DNA from: Brasenia schreberi
Lineage: Eukaryota > Streptophyta > Magnoliopsida > Nymphaeales > Cabombaceae
DNA length: 64,000 bases
Direction of reading: 5' to 3'
NCBI GenBank assembly: GCA_036023115.1
Contig: JAYKKT010000059.1
Span: 7,699,001 to 7,763,000 of the forward strand
In this document: one piece after another, positions 12,150-22,746 of the stretch
How positions within the stretch are numbered: position 1 is the first letter of the stretch
Layout: each line of letters begins with the position of its first letter
Program-made: the position numbers and the translations under genes
The notes under the pieces: generated by a model
The model's database searches: none
Told to the model about the DNA's origin: nothing
What the model saw: the letters and a program-made list of their open reading frames with translations, nothing else

Positions 12150-13315
12150 AAACCTATAAGGATTGGTAAATCTATAATGACGAACAATATTTTTATAGAA
12201 GTACGAAAATTTTTAAGGGAGATGGTTATAAGATTATCTAATGAAATAAAGACAAACCAAAATGTGCAAAAAGAATAGAGGAAGAGAACAAATACACATA
12301 TACAATAACAAGAGACATTTGAATTGTGTAAAATATCAAGATATCAAGTTGATGAGTCGTACAATGAAATTATAGGAAAGAATTATTCAACGAGTTGAAA
12401 CAAGTATCGAGTACAACGGAGAACCGATTTAGGTTCATGTGATAGAGATATATTATTGAGGTTGTTCACCTATTGAGACGTCTTACGGATTTTAGAACAG
12501 AAGAAGAACTTTCACATGGTATTTAATCAATCTTATAAGATATATATATATATATATATATAATGGTACACAACATGAGAACTCATGAAGAAATGATGGA
12601 TTTCTTTAAAGTTAGTATTCAGTTACATCAAGGTTCGACTTTAAGTCCACACTTACCCTGGTTATTAATGAATTAACAAAGCATATAAGACAAAATATAT
12701 GATATGCAAGTATGATTTTTTGTTACGATACATGACATGGAAATTAAGATTGGCACATCTCTCAAAAAAGTTTTTAAAGTACCTTCTACGGGAAAATTGA
12801 TGGAAATATCACATGTATAGTGCATCTATTATTAAAACAGAGAGGTAAGTTTTACATGTGACAAGAAATACTATGGAAGTTGAAAGGTAAATATTATATA
12901 GCAGCAATTGGACCCGACATGTTGGATACGTTGGATACTGTTGAGTGTTGAGCAGTTAAATATATCACGTGCAAAAAATACCCGTAACAGAAAAAAAAGG
13001 TGTTAAGATGGATGTGACACGAGAAAATGAGGAGACAAAGGGGATAGTGCCAAATAGTTTGATAAAATGAGGAAAAAGCATTTAAGATGGTTAGGAGATG
13101 TGAAAGCGCAACCAAGAAAAGCTCCGATAAAAAGGTGTGAGACTGGTAAAAATGGTAAAAAATGAAAAAAAAAGACTCCAAAAGTGCGGATGCTGGAAGC
13201 AAACAATAAACGATGACCTAACTCCAATTGAGTTAACATGGCACAGGATACAACTCTATGGAAACAAAGAATCCATGTAGCCGACCCCATGTTGTACGGG
13301 AAAAGGGCAAGTTGT
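12150..13315 (+). mobile_element. RTE-type LINE remnant (plus strand)
   Basis: Conceptual translation gives worn blocks of the reverse transcriptase shared with the copies at 55-64 kb: [15 protein letters not shown] at about 12310, ERIIQRVETSIEYNGEPI at 12370, LHQGSTLSPHL-like at 12630 and the 3' region AHDRALWKQRIHVADP-like at 13240-13290. It ends with GGGAAAAGGGCAAGTTGT, the family 3' end. Many frameshifts and an internal (AT)n at 12539-12562 show age. A short ORF on the opposite strand is a shadow. Confidence 0.8.
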
Positions 13316-13582
13316 ACTGTAGCATGTTTCTTTTGCACAATTTCAATTCCTAGGTTAGTTATTAAACTATTTGTTTCTTTGATAGCATTAACATAAAATT
13401 CAATCTTCATGTAGGACAAACATTATCGAAGGCATTTGTGGACAAACCAATTTCCCTTGCCGTTTCTGTGTTTGAAAATCCCCTTGCTAAGATTCAGGGT
13501 CTCTCTCGTTTCCGTCCTCTCCCAAAGGCCAAAATTCACCACCAACCACAGACAGGTAGAAAGAAAGAAAGAAAGACTTCAT

Positions 13583-13620
<38 letters not shown>

Positions 13621-14737
13621 GCTTATTGACGTTCGTCGCTCGTCCACTGCCAGCGTGCTTCGTTCACCCACCGCTGGCTGCTCGCCTTCTCTCTCTCTCT
13701 CTCTCTCTCTAGGAAGAAGCTCAGGGCTGGAAAGTTAAACGGTGAAACCCTGAACTTAAGAGGAATTTCTCAGCGATATATATATATAGGTTCGTTTCGT
13801 ATTATGCCAGGGCGAACATAAACACGACACGAATTCTTTCCATTCTGAATATTTCGACACTAACATGAGTCGTGGAGCCCACAGTGGACATGGATTTTCG
13901 GGTCATGCTTCGTGTTTCGTGTAAGAAATCGACACCCATGGTTGGCTGAATAAGACTTTTAGAGGTTGCACATATACATGCTAGGTGGTGCATTTTCACC
14001 AGTGTGTATTGCTGGTACTTAAAATAATAGGAATAAGCTGAACATTTATAACGAACTGGAAAAATGAAATATTTGGAGTCATTCTTGATGGTATTGGTAA
14101 CTTTGCATTACCATCATGCACTTGCACAACCCAGCAGGTCCAGTTTTTATTCGGTTTAAATCCTAGAAATCGAACCGTATCAACCGATTTTTCTTAAATT
14201 TCAAAGCCAAATCTAAAACGAAAAACAAAAGAAGGAACCAGGTGAAAACTTCAATGAGCTGGGTTCTTTGGTTTTAACCAATTGTTCTTAGACCTACTTA
14301 AAAACATGAATGTTGGAGGGCAATGGAACACCAATACAACACGAAACAAGAACACAAAGTTTACAAGTTGTGTTTGTGTTAGATTCTCGTGTCATTTTTT
14401 AAATTGTTAGCAGTATTGGCCATCTATTATAGGGGCAACTGCTAGAAATGCTAAAATCTGGTGAAGCCTCTGCTTAAAACAATGATAACTCATTTTTGTT
14501 AACCACAGAAAACTGAAAGAGACAAGCGGTTCACAAGGAATGGTGAGGGAAAAACGGCACAAACAGCAAAAGGTAGTGTCGCATACATATTTTCTGAAAA
14601 CTGAAGAGTGGCTGGAGACTAGTACTCCAGAGGGCCTTTAGTATCTGCTGATGATATGTGAACCTACAAAGAAATTAATCGATCAATAAACGTCCAGACA
14701 CTTCCAGAAAAAAGTTAAATTTTGAAGATCCCAGAAT
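13316..14737. other. Intergenic DNA with GA/CT microsatellites
   Basis: Contains (GA)n at 13585-13617 and (CT)n at 13688-13711, separated by 70 bases. The purine and pyrimidine runs could pair as an inverted repeat on one strand. The segment 13436-13740 resembles the CT-rich 5' UTR of a plant gene, but no start codon leads into a recognisable protein. The rest is AT-rich with no supported gene. Confidence 0.45.
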
Positions 14738-15476
14738 TCAATTTGAAGTTCTTGTAGAACCAACCTCATTCCAAAAGGAGGAGAGACGACCAACCTCATT
14801 CCAAATTATAGGTTCAGTAGAACCAGCATGAGGATCATGTACATGAAGCCTAGTTCTTGTCACTAATTTTAGCCTTGACATCACCATGCTTGTACACCCA
14901 TCCAATTGTACAAGAAGACATGGCAAACGCATCATAACCATCATCTCATAGTTGACAAGATCATAAATCAAAGAAGACCATAAGCACTGACCTCCATTAC
15001 TGCCAGATTGTGATAGACAGCTGCCTACTTGAATAAAAATAACTGGGATACATAAATGTGGTTTATGGACCCAGCGTCGAAATCCCACAGCAGTAAGGAT
15101 GAGTGCCAAATGTGACCAGAGGGTGAGGATTCTTGCAGCCCAATGCAAAACCTGGATTCAGATAGGTAGCCTGCCTGTTCTTTCTCAGTCAATAGGCAAG
15201 AAAATCGCCTAAGAAAAGATGTCTATGCACACTAACAGAATATATCTATGGAGTTTGGCTACTAACAAGATGAAGGGAGGGGCTTCCTTATCACCTAAAG
15301 CAGAACAAGGTGACATACATTGTGTGCTCTGACCTCTAACAACTGCCCTTATTCACGTCCTCATTTACACTTCCATACCCATACCCTATTAGGAGTTTCC
15401 AATCTTACTGCCCTGATGCACCTCTTGATAGTCTTAACATTTACATCCCCCAATGCTGGCAATAAATACAAATCTG
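14738..15476 (-). other. 3' flank of the PPR gene
   Basis: About 740 bases downstream of the PPR stop codon on the minus strand. An open frame at 14738-15148 has no recognisable domain. The stretch probably includes the 3' UTR, but no polyadenylation site could be fixed. Confidence 0.4.
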
Positions 15477-16862
15477 CTAGAATGCAACCAAACTGGAACC
15501 TGCAGTTTTCTTCAATCCCTTATCATTCATAACCTTCCATAGCTCAGCTGTATTATTCCACTGGCCCGACAGAGCAGAAACATTTGCTGCAAGTACATAG
15601 TTTGCTCCCAGATGTGGATCCGCTTGAAGCAATAATTCCATCAGACCTTTATCAGCACCAACAAATTGCCCATGACTTCTGCAGGCACCAAGGAAGCTTC
15701 TCAGTATAACAGCATTAGGTTTCACAGGCATCTTTTTTATGAAAACATATGCTTCTTCTAACATCCCAGCACGCCCAAACATGTCAACGATGCAGCCATA
15801 ATGTTCCATGGTGGGCTTAATCCTGTAAACTCTTCTCATCTTTTCAAATAACCTCTGACCTTTTTCTACAAAGCCAAGATGACTGCATGCAGAAAGAATG
15901 CTCGTAAAGGCCATACTGTCAGGCTCAATATTTTCAAGTTCCATTTGCTTGAATAGCGAAACCACTTCTGGCGACCTACCATGATTGGCAAAACCACTAA
16001 TCATGGCAGTCCATGACGCTAAATTCTTCACTTTAATATCACTAAAAACTCGAAAAGCATTATCAATATCCCCACAAGTAGCATACATATCAAGAAGAGC
16101 AGTGCCTGGTGCAGCATCCAAACGAATCTCGTTCACAACAATATAACCATGAACGCATTTAACTGATCTCAAACTTTTTAGACAAGAACACGCAGAAATA
16201 AGGCTTACCAAGGTAACCGAATTCGGAATCACACTCGCAATATTCATTTCGCGAAAGGCTAACAGTGACTCGGTATAGAGACCGTTATGCACATATGCAG
16301 CCATGATCGAGCTCCATGACACCACGTCTCTGTCCGGCATTTCAGCAAACACTCTGCATGCATCAGCGATTGATCTGCATGCGCCGTAAAACGCAATAAG
16401 GGTGTTCAGTACATGTAAGTCTCGACCGAAACCCTTCTTAAAAATGTCCGAGTGAATCTGCTTGCCTTCAAAAAGCATGAACGAAGAAGAGCATGCCTTA
16501 AGGACGAATGGGTATGTGAAATTGTCAGGCAGAATGCCGCTCCTTTTGAACTGAACGAACAAGAAGACGCATTTTAGCGATTTCGGAAACATAGACGACG
16601 ACGGTGACAAACAGTTTATCGTGTAGCCTCTGAATAGGGCGTTCCACGCGAAGAGGGAGGGAATAGAGGAGCTGTGGTCGAAGATGGAGCGGGCGTGGTC
16701 CAAGAGGGAGGCGGAGAAAGAGACGGCGCAGAGGTGAACGAGGCGGGCCAGCGGGCCGTGGTGTTGATCGAGAGAGGATTTGACGAGGAATGCATGGAGC
16801 TGCGTCGCGTGCTTAGCGGTGGTACAGCGTCGCAAGAGCTGGGACAGAGGGTGGCGGCACAT
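15477..16862 (-). CDS. Pentatricopeptide repeat protein, PLS class, E subgroup
   Basis: A single intronless frame of 461 aa, ATG at 16862, as is usual for plant PPR genes. The N-terminus has the typical SQLLRRCTTAKHATQLHAFL start. Tandem 31-36-residue helical repeats run through most of the protein; blocks such as NFTYPFVLKACSS, DVVSWSSIMAAYVHNGLYTE, GTALLDMYATCGDIDNAFRVF and LASWTAMISGFANHGRSPEV follow the P-L-S alternation. Residues from about 385 (VKPNAVILRSFLGACRSHGQ) to GLKKTAGSSLVAF form an E-type tail; no E+ or DYW domain is present. Family knowledge: such proteins bind single-stranded RNA in chloroplasts or mitochondria and take part in editing or maturation, often recruiting a DYW partner. 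The organelle cannot be settled from the sequence. No lesion seen. Confidence 0.92.
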   Translation of the reverse strand: MCRHPLSQLLRRCTTAKHATQLHAFLVKSSLDQHHGPLARLVHLCAVSFSASLLDHARSIFDHSSSIPSLFAWNALFRGYTINCLSPSSSMFPKSLKCVFLFVQFKRSGILPDNFTYPFVLKACSSSFMLFEGKQIHSDIFKKGFGRDLHVLNTLIAFYGACRSIADACRVFAEMPDRDVVSWSSIMAAYVHNGLYTESLLAFREMNIASVIPNSVTLVSLISACSCLKSLRSVKCVHGYIVVNEIRLDAAPGTALLDMYATCGDIDNAFRVFSDIKVKNLASWTAMISGFANHGRSPEVVSLFKQMELENIEPDSMAFTSILSACSHLGFVEKGQRLFEKMRRVYRIKPTMEHYGCIVDMFGRAGMLEEAYVFIKKMPVKPNAVILRSFLGACRSHGQFVGADKGLMELLLQADPHLGANYVLAANVSALSGQWNNTAELWKVMNDKGLKKTAGSSLVAF

Positions 16863-17219
16863 GACGAGCGAGTTATCTTACGTAGCGTGCATGGATGGAA
16901 ATTGATTCGAGGTGGTTCAGCTGTAAGACACCAAATGGCAAGACATTCATGCCGTGAGAACAAAGAAAGATGTTGCATTCATTGAAAGCAATATTACAGG
17001 AGATCCATTCAGACACCTAACAGACAAGAGGCAAAACGGGAAGACCCAAGTTCATTCCCGACAGGTAAGAAAAAAATTAAAGAAACGAACATTTACTCGG
17101 AGAATTGAAAAGGGAAGCGGTTATACAACCGATACTCTTCAGCTAGTGGGATTGCCAAGGAACTAACAGATGATGACTCCTTTCCTTCGATTTTCCGAGT
17201 CCTTGATGAACAAATCCTG
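16863..17219. other. Upstream flank of the PPR gene
   Basis: Probable promoter and 5' UTR of the minus-strand PPR gene, running up to the L1 remnant. Open frames here on the plus strand extend antisense across the PPR 5' end and are shadows. Confidence 0.4.
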
Positions 17220-17720
17220 CTAACAATTTGATGACTCTTTGCAGAGACCACCAAATATCAACCAGCCTTCCCAAAAGGTTGCTATATGGCTGGAGGGAAA
17301 GACAATTCTCCAGATCTGTCGTACACGAGCAATTAAATAATCGTGAACCACTGTCTCAGCCACCCCAAGACACCATGGACAAGAATCATCTTCAAGAGTA
17401 ACTCTTTGTGAAAGCTTAGCAGCTCTGACTGCAATTCCTCCATGACAAAGCCTCCAAACAGTAGTTTTTATTTTAGGAGGCCATAACACAAAGAACTGAA
17501 TTCCTCAAGTGCTTGTTTGAAATGACGCTTGGATAGGCATCTAAAGTGGGTGGAAGAAACTGAAGGCAAGATCATAACCAAACATCAGTACAAGACCCTT
17601 TAATCATTGGAATCTGCGGAACTACTTCAGCAGGGTTCACAGGAAAAACAGTCCGGATTAAATCCTCATTCCATTGTCCATTCTCCCGCAGCAACTGAAA
17701 TGCCAATAAGAATCAGGATT
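17220..17720 (-). mobile_element. L1 LINE 3' segment (zf-RVT domain)
   Basis: Minus-strand translation gives PPKIKTTVWRLCHGGIAVRA, then KLSQRVTLEDDSCPWCLG and VAETVVHDYLIA, the zf-RVT zinc-binding domain that closes plant L1 ORF2 (CPWC then H). Upstream, at 17530-17700, blocks like NGQWNEDLIR and PQIPMIKGS fit the linker before it. There are several frameshifts and no clear poly-A tail near 17200. Confidence 0.8.
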
Positions 17721-17779
17721 TTGGGGAACGCATGTTTTCGAGAAGAATAATCACTGGAAAAAAACAGGTTTGTAGTGGC

Positions 17780-19180
17780 GGTTGAGTGCAACCGTGCTAA
17801 TATACGGAATAAGGATTGAAATCTTTGAACTGGGATATATTGGAGGCCCCTTCGCTTCCAATAGACAATTTTGTGGAAACCTTATACGAGAAAGGCAACG
17901 TCCAGGGCTTGTATCAGTGAACTGTAAGCTGGAATGCCCAACTGCCATCTTACGACATCTTGAGGATATGTTTTCAGACAGAGGTCATTACTCTTGGACA
18001 CTGAAAATGTGACTGAGAAACCAAAAAGCAGATTCAGATTTTAGGGAAGATGGTACTGTGGAGAGGAAATGCAGAAAGTTGTTGAGATTGCATGGACAAA
18101 TTCAGTGGAAGATTACTCGATGTTCAGACTAGCCGAGAAGATTAAGAGATGAAAACGAGCATTGTTAGACTGCTTTCACTCTAATAACCAAGATTCTTAG
18201 TGAAGATTTGCTGAAGTTACAAATGAGATCACAATGACTGAGGGATTTAGGTCCTTTGGCATATGTAGATGAAATAAAGTAAACAAAAGCTGAACTTGTG
18301 ATGGCATATTTACAAGAGAAACAATTCCGGAAGGAAAAAGCCAGAATTAATTGGCTGAAATGGGATGATCATAACACCAAATTCATATCTTTTTCTGCTT
18401 TGTGTAGAGGGGCTATCACATCTACTTCATAAAGCTGAATATAATGGAGCTATTAAATGTCTCAAGATTACTCAAACCAGTCGACAACCTATCTTTTTTT
18501 CGCTGACGATTCACCGGTATTTTGCGAAGCATTGAGTGATTGTTGTGTAAAGCTGCAACAGGTTTTGAAGAGCTATGAAAGACAGCGGACAAGCTACTAA
18601 TCTGAGCAAATTGGCAATGTTCTTCAGCAGAAACACAAACGTGAGGAATCAACTCGCTAGAGAAATGGGTGTTGATATTATATGCAGGCAAGATAGATAT
18701 CTGGGTGCGTCGTCACAGTTTCAGTGTTCAAAGAATCATAGTTTTAGGCATATAAAAGGAAAAAGTTCCAGAGACTCCAACATTGGAAAGGGGCGCCACT
18801 CACAACCGGAGGTAAAGAAGTTCTCAAATTTCGTTAGAAGCGATTCCTATTTGTTCTTTGTGATTCTTTAAGTTCCCTGATGGACTATTGCATGAGATTA
18901 ATTGCGTGATGGTAAATTTCAAGTGGGAGCACGAGCAGGAGAGAGGAGGGTACGTTGGACTGGGAAAAGCTAATTATGCAGAGAATAGTCTCAGCTAAAT
19001 GATTTGAAGGTATTAAACCCTGCGTTGCTTGCTAAATTGTATTGGAGACTTGCAATAGGAAAAGACCATTATTCAAGATAATGAAGAACAAATATTTGTG
19101 AAACTCTCATTATCTAACTGCCCCCAGAATGAAAGAATCTGTCACGGGCATGGAACAGTTTGGAGACAAGAAAATAGTTG
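17780..19180 (+). mobile_element. L1 LINE 5' segment, inverted (endonuclease and RT)
   Basis: Plus-strand translation gives the end of an L1 endonuclease at 17790-18010 (GYIGGPFASNRQFCGNLIRE, RPGLVSVN, PTAILRHLEDMFSDRGHY). Worn RT and post-RT blocks follow at 18450-19180, such as FFADDS-like, LQQVLKSYERQSGQATNLSK across a frame break, and REMGVDIICRQDRYLG. It is opposite in strand to the L1 3' segment at 17220-17720 and immediately adjacent to it. Confidence 0.75.
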
Positions 19181-21296
19181 TTCATGAAGGGAGTTCATCG
19201 GAAGTAGGAAAGGGGAAAAATATATTGATTGGCGAGGACCCGCGGATACTACCGGTGGTAGACATGGCTGGTTCCTGACCGATTCGACCGTTTCCACCGG
19301 AACCAACTGGGTCAGGAACCGACTGAACCCATACCGGTAAAACCGGAACCAGAACCAGGGACCACCTGGTTCGATGGTTCAATCGAAATTGGGATTGGTA
19401 GTTTGGAACTAGAGATGTTCATAGGGCGGACAGGACCGGGGATCGAAGTCTCCACCTCGTTCCATAACCTTGTCCCATCTACGTCCCATCCTCGTGAATC
19501 CACGAGTTCCCACAGGGACCCATCGGGGAAAAAAGAATGCTGGAACAAAAGTTGAAATTGACTGTTATATATGAAATGAAATTTAATTTATATAAAATAC
19601 ATCTAAATTGAAATATATTATTATATATGAAATATGAGAAAATGACAATGAGTTCACGAATTTAGAGAAAAAATAACACTTTCTTTTATTTATTTTCTCT
19701 ATAATTTGTTTTATTTTTTAATTAATTAGAGTAAGGGTTAGGTGCGGGGACCTCCTGTCCCCATTCCCGCCTTAATCTCCGTCCAAAATTTCTTTGCTCT
19801 CTCCATCCTCTTCCGTATGGTCCATATGGAGAATCCCCTTCAACATCACTATTTGGAACATGCGTAACCGGTGGACTTGTGTAAGGTGTCAAGGTCAAAA
19901 GTTTACGGCGATAGCATCATCACAGCTAAATAGATTGGTGCAATTTGATGGCCCATAGAAGTCTGAGTTAATCAGACAGTCCAACTCCAAGATAGCAGAT
20001 AAGGTTCTATTATTTAAACCAACGAAGAATGATGACAAGCTTATTTAGAAATTTCACAATTCAGGAAAAAACTAGTAAACCCAGTGAAGAAAATCATGAA
20101 GGGCTGTGAAGAAATAACCAGAATCTCAATTTCATTCAATGTTAATATCAGTTCTCTCATCTTTATACATGAAAAGTTCACTAAAATATTGTTTGAAGAG
20201 GATAAACCATCAAACTGATAATTATGAATTTAGTAACACATAATACAACAACTAAGAATTTTCAAATATTAGATGGGTTTGCTTGATGCATTATTTGTTT
20301 TCATACACCTTGATCTTGTGTCATACAATGTGTCGATAAGAGGAGACATTCTAACAAAATGTTCAAAGTGTCTAGAATTCATGGTAAATAAATTAGATAA
20401 AATTTTATGGTGGTTATTGAGAGCTTAATACAATTCTCTTTTTTATTCGGGCTTGGGACTTACCATGCAAGAGTGATCCATCATATGAACATAATTTTAG
20501 TAACACGTAATAAATGAGTTAATTAACCTTAACCTATGAGATACTATTAGATATACATCTTATATCCATTTGGATCCAATCACATCTCCAACTATATCAA
20601 TTAAAATAGAAAACCATAACCAAGACTTTTCTCATTGGAAGTTGGGCTAGCAACATAGGTTTTTCGTCTCCATTGGGCACTTTCATGTGTCGTATTAGCA
20701 ATAACTCAAAATAGCAAAATAGTTTTTTCTCTTTTGATACATTGGAAAGCCAAAGCCAGATAAATGCCCCGGGTATCAAAGTCATGACCATGAACTTGTG
20801 AGTTCACCCCTATATGTAGGTGAGATAATCCTTTATTATTTCGTTCTAACATTTATTTGGCTTCCCTCTACTTCCTTATGACATGCTCTCTTCCTCACAC
20901 CCTTTTGTCAGAGGTGCTTTTGACTTCCTCTTTACATTGAATTTGGATATGACGTGTTGGATCCGGCCGACACTCTTCTAGGTTCTATTAGCATCTAAAT
21001 GCAAACTCATCAACATAAGTTTGATAGAAGTTTTGCAAAATTTCAATGTGATATGTCAGAGAAAAACCTAACATGAATTTTTTGCATACAAATGGAACTA
21101 GATATTATTGGATTTTGGATTTCCATAAGGCATGCCCGAATTCACGCCTCATTATTACTCATATAGGTTTTCGGTACCAAATTCTATTAATCTTGATTTG
21201 ACCCTTCCATGAATACTCCTAATCCCAATGTTGATATCCAAAAAATATTATTTTTCCGTGCTTTTCTTACAAAAAGAAGCCTCAACCAAACACATA
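19181..21296. other. Intergenic DNA, decayed repeats
   Basis: At 19240-19520 there is GC-richer sequence with repeated ACCGGTT/GGAACCG motifs, and at 19739-19800 a CCCCGC/GGGGAC-rich block; together they look like the ends of a decayed DNA transposon, but no target duplication was found. At 20447-20490 CGGGCTTGGGACTTACCATG resembles the RTE LINE 5' region at 61183. The minus frame 20597-20791 has no recognised domain. Confidence 0.4.
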
Positions 21297-21370
21297 CATG
21301 CACCCCCCGAGAATTCAACTCTCCACCAACAAATAATGTTAATATGTTCTACCGGTTGAGCTAACACGCT
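21297..21370 (-). repeat. tRNA-derived SINE, copy 2
   Basis: Reverse-complemented, it reads GCGTGTTAGCTCAACCGGTA (A-box region), then GTTGGTGGAGAGTTGAATTC (B-box region) and GGGGGTGCATG. The 3' end is truncated. It stands in opposite orientation to copy 3, which begins about 40 bases away. Confidence 0.75.
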
Positions 21371-21410
21371 GGGTGCACTTCAGGTGCTTTAAAAACATGG
21401 AATTTGAGTA

Positions 21411-21513
21411 CTCGAAGCATTAGCTCAATGGCAAGACACTCTAGCACCGTTACTGTTGGGGTGCATGAATGGGTGGGTATTAGGCTTCGGCCTCCTCTTG
21501 CAACAAAAAAAAG
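21411..21513 (+). repeat. tRNA-derived SINE, copy 3
   Basis: Reads AAGCATTAGCTCAATGGCAA, ACCGTTACTGTTGGGGTGCA and ends with GGCTTCGGCCTCCTCTTGCA and a short A run. The B-box half is shortened relative to other copies. The frames across it are shadows. Confidence 0.75.
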
Positions 21514-22092
21514 ATGGAATTTGGCAAATGGAATATCGTATCCAGGTCGGACCCATTTCGGATCCAAGAATATTTGTGTCTGCATCGCGAGCGCAAGACC
21601 CAGACCAAGGTCAGGTTGGGTCGGGTTTACTTCTACGAGGAAACATACAAACAGACCCAAACCATACCCATCAAATCATATGATATCTTTACCTGGCAAT
21701 TTTGTAGACCTTAATAAGAGTTCAAGCCTGGATCTTTGCATGGGTCCCATTTATTTATTACAAATCCGGACACCATGCCACACCCCGTTCGTTTTCGTGT
21801 TGGCTCATGCACTGAGCCGCTAGTTTTCGTGTTGGTTCAACTGATTACCGGTTGTGTCACACCCAGTTAATGGTCTATGCAAATTGAACACGAGCATGCA
21901 GCTAAGTCGTTTGAGCTGAACACGAAAAATGCACGCTAGTTTTAGCTCGACTCATTTTAGTATGTTTAGCTAACTTTATGTAGATTGGTTACTCCTTTTA
22001 GAGGGTACGTAACGTAATTAAGTGATCAAATTTAGAAACAGTAAGAAAGAGTAAATGTTGACCTAATTTCTAATCAAGAAACACTAATTTTC

Positions 22093-22196
22093 TGCAGCTC
22101 ACCCAGCAGGGGGCTCGACTCACAAGATCAAGGTCATGAGTTCGATGCCCAGGGCATGCATACCTGGCTTCAGCCTCCTGTTGTAACAAAAAAAAT
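22093..22196 (+). repeat. tRNA-derived SINE, copy 4
   Basis: Begins TGCAGCTCACCCAGCAGGGG (A-box-like), has GTCATGAGTTCGATGCCCAG (B box GTTCGATGCC), then GGCATGCATACCTGGCTTCA and GCCTCCTGTTGTAAC plus an A run. The B box is the best preserved of the family. Confidence 0.75.
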
Positions 22197-22746
22197 GAAG
22201 AAACCAAATTTTGTACTTAAAATTACATGTAAAAAGATACTTTTTAACTCTCGTCTTCGGCTCGTCTAACTTGGCTTCTGCTTGGCTCGTGATCAGCTTG
22301 GCTCAAATGAGCTAATGCGATGAACCTGAACACGACTTCGTGTTTGTTCTACAAGCTAAGCCGAACTTTTCGGTTCGGCTGGTTCGTTTGCCAGGTCTTG
22401 AGTGGAAGCAACACTGAAAATATCGTACGACAAATAGAACATAACGGTCAACAAATAACATAACGATATATGCGATAAGTATGGGCGATATGCCTGACTG
22501 CAGACATGAGGTGGCATGATCAGTCAGCACCGTCAGATTGATGGACCCATATAAGGAAAGAAGGCCCAGGAACTCTCCTCCAGCCTTCTCCATTTCTCCT
22601 CGTTGTCGATAATTTTTCTCCGACCTGCAACCTTCGAATCCAGGTCGTACGATCCTGTCTTTCGTTTGGCTCCTGCGGAGGAGATTTGCGGATCGTAGCC
22701 GGATTCTGCTTCCTTGTCGATGGAAGCAATCCTGATCGATTGAAAG
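22197..22746 (+). promoter_or_regulatory. 5' flank and UTR of the NST1-like gene
   Basis: The 550 bases between SINE copy 4 and the start codon at 22747. The last 150 bases are GC-richer, as in plant 5' UTRs. No TATA box could be fixed. Minus-strand frames overlapping 22312-22860 are antisense shadows. Confidence 0.4.

Noticed and set aside
13436..13738. 100-codon plus-strand frame as a gene
   Set aside because: It is dominated by Arg/Glu and Ser/Leu runs from GA and CT microsatellites and shows no domain or partner exon.
16616..16985. Frames overlapping the 5' end of the PPR gene on both strands
   Set aside because: They are out-of-frame or antisense shadows of a well-supported PPR coding sequence.
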